Positions 10,773 through 23,100 of a stretch of DNA of 64,000 nucleotides are shown piece by piece (the first letter of the stretch is position 1; each line of letters opens with the position of its first letter). A program made the position numbers and the translations under genes. Origin of the DNA: Ophiodon elongatus (Eukaryota; Chordata; Actinopteri; Perciformes; Hexagrammidae); contig JACSYO010001856.1 in the NCBI GenBank assembly GCA_016806645.1, positions 2,367,001-2,431,000 of the forward strand, written 5' to 3'. The notes under the pieces were generated by a model. That model worked only from the letters and a program-made list of their open reading frames with translations. It searched no databases and was not told the DNA's origin.

Positions 10773-13700
10773 CTGTTGTTGTTTGTGAGTGAGAGAGACA
10801 AGACACAAACATAAGGGACGACAAACAATTTAAGTGGGCAGCTGTCCATCAGTATCCATTACAGATACGACAGAAACACAGACACACAACCAAAAACAAA
10901 TATACAAATGCTAATTAGACTCAAGACATACCCTTGGTACTCTATGTATTTGTAGATCATCCCAGCAATTACCATGGCCACAATAGCGTAGTACCAGGAG
11001 GAAATGAACATCAGAGCCAGACACATACTCATGCCAAGGAAGGACAGAGCCCTGTGGGTTTGACACATAAAGCCGGAAGAGATGTTTTGGCAAACCAAGA
11101 ACAGCATTATTATTTACAAGTATAACAGCCAGGACAACCTGACTGGTGAAAAGGAAGTGTGCTCCCACCCCTTGTAAGAAATATACTAACCAATGGTAAT
11201 ATTTAAACCTTGGCCTCCAGTTAGGTGTGCGTAAAAGAGTCTGAACTGCACAGGCTAGGTTCACAAAGAGATAGCACATCAAGAAGAACCTGTTGAATAA
11301 ACACAAGGAGAATTTCCAACACATTTGAAGTAGACAATACATCTTCAGTGGGGTTGTTGGCCTTAACCATACTGAGAAATGAGGAAATGCATGTTCACAA
11401 TGTTAGAGTGAAATAAATGTGTGGGATGTGTGTATTTTATACTTGGCACATGTTTTATTTTTGGCACGTGTATGTATGTGAGCTTACATGGAAAGGATGG
11501 GAGCCACCATATCCAGTGAGGCAATAAGGATGCCCAGCTCAGCTATGAGACCAGTCAATAGTAGGGCCCATGTAGGCTCTCCATTGTTCTTTCCGTGACC
11601 AAACACCTGAAACAAAAAATTAAAAACCCTTCATAAGGAACAATGCAAATTACTTCCTGTTTGGTACTGCATAATATTCAAATAAGCAAGTCAAATATTA
11701 TCAAACATTTACGACTCAACATTGAATGTGATAAGAGGCTATACTGAATATTCAACTTATCGCATGTTTTGGAAGTAATAAGAAGCAACCTATGGAGTAA
11801 CTGTTGTCTCTGACTGTATGTCATTTAAGTTTGTGGGAGCCATTTCTGTCTTGCAGCAACAATGAAAAGTTTGGCATCAACAGTGTGTACTGTCTCACCC
11901 TGAGGAAAGGAATAATGTTGTCCTTGGCAATAGCCTGTAGAAGTCGGGGAGCCCCAGTGAGAGACTGAAGGCCCGCCCCAACAGTAGAGAAGAAAGAGCC
12001 AATGACAATAACCCACGGAGACGGCCAGGAGAGCGTCCCTACCACCAGGTTTTTTCGAACGCCGTCTCCAAACCTACAAGTACATGAATACTGAATATGA
12101 CCAAGAATACGACTTGACTTTTATGATGAGGTTATCTTTATTTTCTATTGTCTATTTTTACTTAACCAGAAGTGTTTTGATAAAAGTGCTAACATGCAGT
12201 AGGAAACAGATGAACGTACTTGTCCCTAAGAACTACACCTTCAATACAAGACCCGAACAGGATCACAGAACTGAAATCTGAATACAAGAGGTCAAGGAAC
12301 ACAAGGTGACACAATGATGTATATCAAATCTGCAAAGATTTTTAGTTATGTTGTGGGTAGTCACCAGAATAAGGATACAAACAAGTGAAGTAGTAGTAAT
12401 GGCTAAGATAGTTCCCACGGGGATGGATTTTTGAGCATCACGGAGATCACCAGATCTGTTGGAGCCTGCCATGATACCTTCAAGGTAAAATAGAAGACAT
12501 GTAAAAGCTGTTTAACTATGCCCCCTACTGGCTGGATTAGAGGAAGGTTTAAAGCTTTACTTTTTCACTGCGTACAAGTTACTTTTGCAAAAAATGGATA
12601 TAGTATAACATAACAGGCGGCTTAAGTTCCAATTTGCAACTGATGGCTTGATATTGCATCAAAAATCATGTCTACATTATATATTCACTTTTGTCGTCAC
12701 AATCATAATTTAATAAATGATTTAATAGTTAAGGTAAACAAGTTTGGAAAGAATAATTTTGCACTTCCATGCAGACTGTATACTTATTTTTTACCTGTTG
12801 CAGACGGGAAGAAGATACCCACGAGAAGTGTGAATGATGTAGCGATGTCGGCTGACACATACATGCCAAAGTTCTCCATGGCACCATGGCCATCTGCTGA
12901 CTCTAGCCCCGCTTTCTCTAAGATCTCCCCTTTTTGTTGGTAGTCGCCCCACATGTTATCTAACAACAGAGAACTGACATTAAAAACATTGGCAACAAAC
13001 TCATTAAAAGAGACAAAAATTCTAACAGGCCTGTGTTTTATTGACTGATGCAAAAAAATTCTAAATTCAGGGATATCATTTTGATAAAACATTATACGTT
13101 TTTCATATATAGTAATGATATGAATAAATACTTGGAACATTAAGTTTTGTTAACTTCATTATATAACAAAATCTCATAGTGTATATTTTAATCCCTCTGC
13201 AATTTATGATAAATTTACCTCTAATAATCCCACTGCTCAGTCCAGGGATGCCCTGTATCTCTGTCACATTGTTCTGATTGAAGTAGTCATCACACTGAGT
13301 GCCGCTCATGTTCCCAGGCAGACAGAACCTTTCCGACAGCTGACTGGGTACTGTGATGTTGCCTTTCATCACAGTCTTAGCACATACATCGAAGCGATCT
13401 CTCACTAACGTCCTGTTTCCCAGCATGCAGATCCTACAGCAATAACATGAACACAATTAAAATCATGACTATGTTAGCCATCACTATTTCCACCACCAAC
13501 ATAATGGTGGCCAGAATCGTGACAACATAGGAAAAACTATAATTAAACAAAATACTAATACTAATACTAATAGAGAAACCTGCATTATTTCTCCATTTGG
13601 AATTGACTAAAGTGGTGCTTTCTCCCCCTTAAGAGCTAAATCAGTTGTATTGTCCCCATAGTTTTAAGGCACATGTTTATTCTTCAGACTTACGTGAATT

Positions 13701-16700
13701 CTGGGGGATGAGTCATGGATTTGAAGGCCCCAGCATAGATGGAGACAATTGAGATAATGACGCAGGCCAGGAAAAGTGAGGCCAGCTTGTTGACATATTT
13801 GACTCCTACAAAAACCACCACAGCCATCAGGCTGAGGCAGATAGAGCCGTAGACTCGCATATTGTTCAGCATGGCACTGTCACTCCCAAGGGTGTCTGTG
13901 GCGTGAAATATGGCCGCCTGGGGGACCAGATATTTCTGAAGAGAGAATAATTTTACAAGAGGACCATTATTGCTGTATACAGTGCATTTAAAACACATGT
14001 AATAGCTAACATATTTTATTAAAGAACAGAATTTAGGAGTCATATCTAGGCATACAAATGTGAGCTGGAATAAAACCATAGAATACTATTTTAGCAAACT
14101 GACCAAGAAGATTTCGATGGCCCCAAGTATGTACATAGCAGAAGCGAAGGTAGTGCCCAAGTAGAAGCACAGTCCCACAGCTCCTCCAAACTCAGGACCA
14201 AGGGAGCGGGAGATCATGAAGTATGCCCCTCCAGCTACAACAGTAAAACAAAGTGTTACACACAGAAAGCCACTGAAAAACCCAGTCTGGGATAATCCCC
14301 ACCATTTCTGCTGCCCTCAGGTGGAAGAAAGTGTAATGGAAAATTTGACTCCTGCATCTATTCAGAGAGATTCCCAGCAGTCTGGATATATCAAGGCTGA
14401 TCAAGTAATAATTTAAAAACCAGCTTATGTCCCAATAATGACAATTAAGTAAATAACTATTTCACAAAATCTTGTAAAAATAAATAAATAAAAATAAAAT
14501 AGAAAAGGCTACAGTACATAAGAATCTATAATACGTATAGAGAATATGTGCTGGATGAATGAACAGTATGCTGAGGGACCTATTAAGTAAATATAATGGA
14601 GTGTGAGGGTTTTAAAATATTACCTGGAACAACACCATTAGTAGCAATGGCACTCATTGATATGGCTGTGAGCATTGTCTGTAAAGGAAAGGAGAAACTA
14701 TGATTAAGATGGAAAAGGACATATATATGTAGGTGTTACATTACTTAACGTGGATTATCTTGAGTAACATGATTTCTGGAAAGAGACATTGTTGTTGACT
14801 TTTTCAAATATATTGTTTTGGTGCTTTGGTGAGCACCACAAGCCAAGTTCCACATCTCTAAAACAAGGCAACTCAGACTAAATCAATCTAGATTGATATT
14901 TAGCTCTACAGGTAAGAGGAAACATATGTATTTTTGATTTTCTGATGACTAGTCCCCTTTAATAATTGCTTCTGCTAATGCAATCATGTGGATTATATTG
15001 ATTGGTTTAGCAATAAAAGCTGGCTCACATTGTTGGCAGAATCAACACAGCAAAGTTGCGTGTGTCTGTGTGCAGTACAGTACAGTATGCGTGTGTGTGT
15101 GTGTGTGTGTGTTTACAGTACAGCAGTATAGTACGTGTGTGTGCTCATACTAACACACGAGCAGCACATGAGGACAATCAGGAGGGACTGCATGATGCCA
15201 GCCATCCCAACAATCCACGTCAGTCGGAGGAAAAGAATGACACCAAAGATGTTCTGCAGACACGGCAAGTAAACTCCCATCAGAGTGCCCATGTTGGGAG
15301 ACTGAGAGAGAGAAGGAGGGAGAGAAGGAGATGGGCATGAGAGAAAAAGAGAGAGAGAGAGGGAGAGAGGAGAATATTGACCATGACATTGGAGGAAACA
15401 CATGTATTGACCATTTGTATTGATTTGTTCTTTTTTTTTAAAGGTCAGTCAATCAAGCCTTTTGCATGTATCCAGGTCCTAAACAGCCACAGTCGCAGTG
15501 TAGAGCTCGCAAAGGTATGAGCAATCAATCAACAACTCTTAATACAGAACTTGGATAGCGAGGCAAGGAAAGAGCCAGAGATGGAGGATAATGTTTCTAA
15601 ACCTCCAAAGACTGAGTGTACAAGTGATTAAAAAAAAACAGCAAAGCATGGTGTTCCTCTGTGTGACCCGACTCCTGACCTTGGGGGTCTTCCTACGTGA
15701 GGCCCCAGCGCTCTCCTCCTCCTCATGCTCCTTGGCTCCCTGGGTGATGTTGGTGTAGCTGACCAAGCGGCTGAGCAGAGAGGAAACCTTTGGCCGGATG
15801 TCAAGCTCCTCCTAGAGGAAGAAAGGGGGGGAGGAAGTTAAATTAATGAGTTTGGTACAAGTCTATCATCTAACAGAAATATTGAAAAATAAAAATAACA
15901 GACCTCAAACAAAGCCAAGTTCCTGTCATAGAAGTCATTCTTCTTCACAGCAGCATCAGCACTGTTGAGAAATGGACTGTCTTCTTTATGATTCCCATGT
16001 CCTATTAGAGAGAGGATAAATGACTTAAGGTTAACAATAAAGAAAAATTAGCTTTTTGGCCAAGCAACAATTTGAGCTATAGGGTCAATCAAATATATAT
16101 TATCCTGCCAATAAATCAGGCAAACATTGTTCTTAAAGATATATTGGAGGCATCCTGGTAACAAACTGCAACATCAAGTCAATGTGCTTCACTGACGGAG
16201 ACTTGATTTATATGAAAGTTTGTAAAACCTGCAATAGTTCTGCACCACCCTGTCTTAAGACGATGCTTATTTACTGTAAAAACCAGACTACCATGCTCAA
16301 TATAAATAGCCCAGCGGTGTCAGTGTTAATTCAGAGGTTTCTCTAATGTAACAAGACACATAATTAGGTAAAATAAATGCTTACTTAAATTTCTTAAAGA
16401 TCAGAAATATATGTAATATTATTTTAGAATAAAAAATGTATGCATTTCAGCTTAATGCTGTGTCACTTTTAGTTTCCATGAAATATTAATTGAATTAATT
16501 AAAACAACTATGTACCGACTATTATTAGCTAAAAGAGTCACAATTACATCCACAATGTGGTACTTGATAAAAAAAAAGAAAAAAGATAGCTGGAATTAAA
16601 TGATATAAGTGTTGCAAGGTGTCAATAGAGATTAAAAGTCACTGATTGCCAAACAATAAAACAGTCATGGTTTTAATTAATGTCACTAGTTTGCACTAAA

Positions 16701-17058
16701 AATATAAATAGCAGCACATTGCTGCTATTTATTGCTTGTGCAGTAATTAATAAAACAAAGTAGACAATACAATATTATACCAGTTTCAAATTTTTCCATG
16801 GCAATTTGTTTCAATATTTAGCTTTTAACTGTCATTATTAATTATAATTTGAACATCTTAATAATCCCCATGTAGCAATAAACTTCAGGAACACAACTCA
16901 TGCAGTGAAGCTGTAGTGAAGGGCCAAAAGCAGCACAGGCCGACAAAGCAAAGTCCAGGTAAACAGGCATATAATTAGATTTTACTCTCATTAACTTTTG
17001 AAGAAATGAATCAAGCAGAGATGAGCACAGTTCCTGGGGCAATCATTGCACGCAAAGT

Positions 17059-17126
<68 letters not shown>

Positions 17127-20100
17127 CATACACACGCACACACATACACACACACACACACACAGAAAACACATTCACACACCTCATTACCTAGAAATGA
17201 CCTAACCTTGGGTTATTAGAGCATGTAAACTTTAACAATGGCATCTCAAAGCAAAAAATAATCCTGCAACAAAAAGTCTGCCAATTTACCAAGTGGGCAT
17301 GAAATAGAAAAATATTCTTAACATAAAAAATATACCATTTCTGTTGTAAGTGAGTTGGTTGAGCTTCAGTGCTGGTCTTCACTCACCTATGTTCTGTGTC
17401 CCACTGCCTTCACTCTGGGTAAGCATAGTTATGAGCTGTATCCAGACTGCAACAGAGTACTCTGTGCTCTGGCTTGGGGAATTGTCGATTACTATCCAGG
17501 ACACTCGGTTGCCCGGGGTGAATACTCATTCAGGGGCCTGATTTAACACATGGTGCACCATGAGAGGGTTTAGAAGGGGGTGGGGGGGGGGGGGTACGGG
17601 GGAAATACGGGGGAAATATGGGGGTAACTCTCTGACTGACAACCTCAAGTGCACACACATGCATGGCACATTAGAGACAATACATGATGTCTATTTTCTC
17701 AATTAAAGCAAGGTTTGTTTAAAAAAATCTAAAGGATGCAAAAATCCAGGGAAAAATTAGATCATTTGAGGCATGAAAGCCAAATTTCCATTGGTCTGTC
17801 TTTACAGATCTCACACAACACAGCTGGATGGGAGTTATGCCTGGGAAGAGATAATAGTAAAAACAATGCCAACACTGTCCTCTAGTGTCATCTTGCTGTC
17901 AGTAGCATGGTATAAAAACAACATAATGTCTCTGAAGCAGCAATGAAGGGAGACTACTGTAGATGAGATAGAGGCACTGAGTAACTTAAAGAGACATTTT
18001 TGGGGCAATGCAGATGGATGTTTCTCCATTGAATTACATCCGTTCAAAGTTTTCCTGGCGGGAGCTTTACTCCATCGGTGTTGCTCCAAAGACTATCCTA
18101 ATGTTAAAACCAAAAAATTGTTCAGCTTCCGGCTCATTCCATTTATTGGACCAGCAAAATAAAAGACACTTTAACAATGAGGAGGCCGTGGGGGTCTCTT
18201 GTTAATAACGTCACATTAAATGTCTAATTAAAAAGATTAAAGATTAACTGGATTGTTATGAAGGCACATAAGAGTCTTGCTGTGTGCCCATAACAGCACA
18301 GAGGCTTTACAGCAACATGTACCGACATGTCACCTGTGACCCCACCAAAACAGCTCACCACCATCGCCAGAAGATCAAAGACTCTCTATACTCTACCAAG
18401 GTAGAAAAGTTAAGCAAAGTGTACCTGACTTTTACTTTCCACTGACTAACTAGACACGCTACTGTATCATTTTACAGTAGGTTTCTTATCAAAGAAGTAT
18501 AAAGTGTTGGTGTTGGGGGGAACTTGTACTTACAACGTTGTCAGAAATAAGTAAGACAAATATTTAAAAAAATACACAGTATCGTAAGCCATGATTATAA
18601 GTAATATTTGAGCTTTTAGTATCGCACCAAAATTCCAAAGCAAATGTTTATGCTTTGGACATGCTGAGTATCATTTGCTGTGTGTTTACAACTAGATCAA
18701 TTCCCTGAGAAGATGCTACGTTGTCAAGTGTTTTCAAAGTGCAAAGTACATGACTTGAACAGAAAAACAATGTCTCAGGCACATTTATACAGACAACATC
18801 AATATGATTTGTTATAGGTCCAAAAAGCAACTTCCAGAAACTTCTTCAAGACTTTTCAGCAAGCAGGGCATTAGTTTACTCTGTCAAGACTGCACAGTGT
18901 ACTTAGGTGGAATATTTGAAATATTCTAGAGGTGTCACTTTTATATTTCAAATGGACTTTTTAAAGGCACTAATGTTACAGGCAGAAAGGAACTTAACAG
19001 TAATGTGTCTGCCCTTTTTTTCTAAAGCCGATTAGTCATGGAAAACAATATCCCCGTCCATTAGCTTCTTAGGGATTGCAAAAGCTTCTTTGCTAAACCT
19101 CCCCTTTAATAAACACTTAGGACTTAACACCAAGAGGCAGAGAAGTAGTATAGCTTAGCCAACTCTGCTTTGTGCAGTCAGTTGGCAAAGATTTTCTCCT
19201 GATTATGTGTTTTGGAGGTGAAGTGTGCGTGTTTGTCTAGGTGTGTGTGTAAAATAGAGAGAGACATTAAAGGAGACATGTGCATATCCTTTGCTCTTTT
19301 CTTCATTTAATTTGCTCCCTCTGCTTTTGTAAGCCGCATGCCATCAAAGCATAGCTAGATGTAATCATGCCACTGGGTTAGGAAACATAATACAACTGTT
19401 GCGAGGCAGCAGGGCAAATGATTAAAGGGTAAACTTATTCCCTATTGCCCATCCTGCTCATGTTTATGTTTCTGGGCCTGTACAGTTATCCTCCAAACAC
19501 TCTGAGCCACTCTGACCTCTTACTATCTGAACTCTTCCAGCTTTGCTTGAACCAACCAGCTGTGTAGTGAATGAGCAACCAATCCTAAGACTGAACTAAA
19601 ACTTTGACATTGCTTTTTTGGAGTGTTGCTTTGTGAAAAAATAGTCCAGCTCTACCAGATTGATTTGAAACCTCATTTCCACTATAAGCAGAAGTTGTGG
19701 ATGTCCAAAGTCTGACAAACGCAAAGCCCAGTTGGGTCATTATGTGTTTGCATTTGTATACAGTACAGAGCTAACCCAACTGACATTATGTTAGTTAGAG
19801 TAGTGCATTCTTGTGGAGGCAGGATACCACAATGTTAGGCATGGTATTTGTCAAAATTGCAAGTAATATATAACTGGGTTATGATGGGTGCACCTGTCCT
19901 CCCACTGTGGTGCAAGGGAAAGTTAATAAAAAATAACATATTTGAGTAAGCAGATGTCCATGAAGAACCACGCAGACCGTGGGGATCCTAAAATCATTCC
20001 AGTGCACTGATTTACAGCTCCCTTACCTTCCCACAATGCATTGTACAATCCAATCCAATTCCAATAGAATGAAATAAGTCACTCACAAATTTATTTGCAT

Positions 20101-23100
20101 GTTTTGGTATATACTGTACATATAGTTGCCCTACCCCCTTTAAATTGTATAGGCCTACACCATATATTTCAGCATATACTGTCATGTTAGTTATGTAAAA
20201 AAAAAAATAGATAGATAAAACAAAAACTTCTTTTGAAAAATTGCTACTAGCTTTTTATGACGTTTGTTTTTCATTGTACTTTTTTCTCCTTTAGCCCGTG
20301 GCAAGAAACAATGAAATTCTGCTGTAGCAATAGACCAATGTTAGCTGTAGTAGCTGTGCTCCATGCGGAGCAGCATCTGAACAGAGCATTGGAATGCTAA
20401 CCTGCTGAGCCATACAGCAAAACATATCAACTTTGATGTGTGCTAATGATGAGAAAAGGACGGCAGCTCAACCTGATTACCTCAAGGGATAAAGGTGGGC
20501 GGGAAGAGGTGCATAGTACAACAGACTATCAAAAAGACACAAATTAACTAAATGGGCACTCATAAATGTTGCAATGTTGTTGTGAATGTGCAGATTGTAG
20601 TCTGTAGAGTCTATGGTGCAGATGCAATCTCACTGCCTTGTTTATCTACACACAATCCCTCGTTAATATCATGAACAGCACACTACTGTGGAGGTAGGAA
20701 ACACAATGTTAACTGTTCATCCTTAAGTAAGTTCAGTAGTCGATCAAGTAGTATAGGAATTTACTCCTCCTATACATCGATGTTTTATCTGACTGACTAA
20801 ACAAAAGAAGGGAACGTGAACAAGAAGATCCCCTTCAGCTATAGCCTAATTAAGAGGTTAAGATGTGAATGCAGGTGTTATTATACATGTTCAGAAATCA
20901 CACTCCATAATCAAGTCTGAGGTTCTTTAAGGCACTTTCGATTATCAGCTTTTGAGAGCCACTGGTTCCATTGTAGCCAATTAAACATAGTTACTGTCTT
21001 ACAATGTCCAAAAAAGACTGTTGCAAATTTCATATCTCATTGTACTCCAACATTAATGTCTAAAAATAATTCTTAAGACCGACAGAACATCATACATTTC
21101 AGGAACAGGCTTTTGGAAAGGCAATAAAGTAGCACCCTGTTGCTGCTTTCTCCTATTATGATTCCCTGATCAGTGTTGTTAACAAACCTGTTTCTGCCTG
21201 AAGAGTTTGGAAAAACACTTAAAGCCTGCTAAATTTGAAGTTGCTAGAATTTGTCTGCAATCACGAGGGCAATATTTCGGTGCTTCATGCTCTTGTCTTG
21301 AAAGCAGTTCTGTCCTACACACTTCTATTGTATTACAATCCTAGGATTGTACAGCAGTTCTAATTTCTCACAAGTTTCACATTCATCACACACCATTGAA
21401 AATCATTTATGTATAGACACTAAACAGTTTATGTTTTCATGGGCAGAACAGTATTTATTTTTGCACTGATCTCTGTTCAGTGTCAAAAGGGAGGCAGTGA
21501 AGGAGAGCTTGGTAAACCCACAGGATAAACTGAAAGCATTTGAATGCTAGGGGATCTACAAGAAGAACTGGAGGTACACATTGGAAAAAACAACAACATC
21601 TGAGCTGCTCTGCTTGCACGGCCGTCACTTTGATGTGAGCAAAGATGGCAGATAATTGGATGGCAAGACAATTGCATCAGAGGAAATGATGTGTGACAAA
21701 TATTCTAGTTAAAGCATGACCTTCTTTATCATCTATTAGGGTATCACAGTATCACAAAACTCACTGTAGAGTTGTTAAGGGTCGTTAAGTGTTTGTGTGT
21801 CTGAATGTGTTCTAACTCTGTCATCAGCTCCACATTTCTGCCCCACCACAGTAGTGTGTTCGTCTCTCAAGGGTAATCTGAGCGGGACCCCAGAGAGCAT
21901 GACAGGAATGGTCATCCTGTTCTCCTGAGAAATGAGCAGGAACAGACAGCAGCATTCTCCAAATAATCCACTCATTACACGGATTTCTCAGCACCTGTTT
22001 AATTGAGGCCAATACAAGCAAAAGACATATTATTACGACATGGTTATATTATTTACCCAGAAACACCTGCACTTTTTTATGCACTAATCAAAATATTACT
22101 GAATAATTTACTTTTTTATTTTTATAGTGAAAAAGTTATAATCGTAGTTATATAAATTTATTTCATTAATGGGTCATTTATTACATGAACAGTAATATTT
22201 CCTGCACTGTGGCTTTATTCAGTTCATGGAATATTATGTGTTGCCTTGCTTCACAAACTCTGATACACGAGGGATCTCCACTTGCTACTCCAAAGGACAC
22301 TTAGGTAGTAGTTAAGAAGAGAACAATAGGATATCTTGCTCACTTTTCACTGTTTTGAACTGTGGCATAAGAGTTGTGATGTTACAATAAACAAATCATG
22401 CTTAAAAAATCTCATTTAAAAACAGAAATGCAGGCTCACAGATGGAAAATGAACAAGAAAACCTTTTAAGGTGTTTGCAACATATTTCCACAAATGTCCC
22501 TTTCTTTCAGTTGTTATAATACTTGCTAAACCAGAAATTGGAAGCTCTCATCACAACAAAAAGTTTATACAGACTTTAAAATATTAAATTGTTTGTTACC
22601 TTCTGACTTTTACAAACTAGAAATTGAGCAAACACGATTTTAACCAGATATTGGTAGCATTAAGGACGCCATCTTTCTTTGAGGACTAATTATGTTCCAA
22701 ACAAACAACAAGCAATCATGCAGCAGTAAAAAACGTCTCAGCAACCAACTTTTCTCCCTGAAATGTGAAGGCTGTTTCAGGGTAGTTGCTCTTGCTCAGG
22801 AGTACTGCACAGTTACAAGGACCACAGTGTTGATCCTGTTCTGGGCTGAACAGAGCGGAGCTCACAGGCTGAAACAGACTGTGCAGTGTGTTACTTCTTC
22901 CATGCTCCAGACGTCACGCTGTATGGCTGACACATCCAACATGAACCATACCCAAGCCCACCACTCCCTTGATGAAATCATCCAGCACTTTTAGATTGTG
23001 GTTTTACCACAGCAAATACGTTCCCACCCAAATGTTCACTGTTTGAATATGTCATAATGCTGCATGTAAAACTCAAGTTGAAGAAGTATTAAATATGTAC

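Noticed and set aside
12263..12472. Apparent continuation of slc12a4 exon 10 into its intron (VCILILVTTHN)
   Set aside because: A gtatcc donor after CTTGTTT and the 58-bp exon at 12220-12277 restore the conserved SLVYFSSV and the correct phase.
15056..15340. 94-aa plus-strand frame over slc12a4 exon 4
   Set aside because: Antisense shadow of a highly conserved KCC1 exon plus a GT repeat.
16991..17194. Open frames of His-Thr or Cys-Val repeats
   Set aside because: Direct translation of the CA microsatellite.
18008..18205. 65-aa plus-strand open frame with unusually balanced composition
   Set aside because: Looks possibly repeat-derived, but no family could be named and nothing supports expression.
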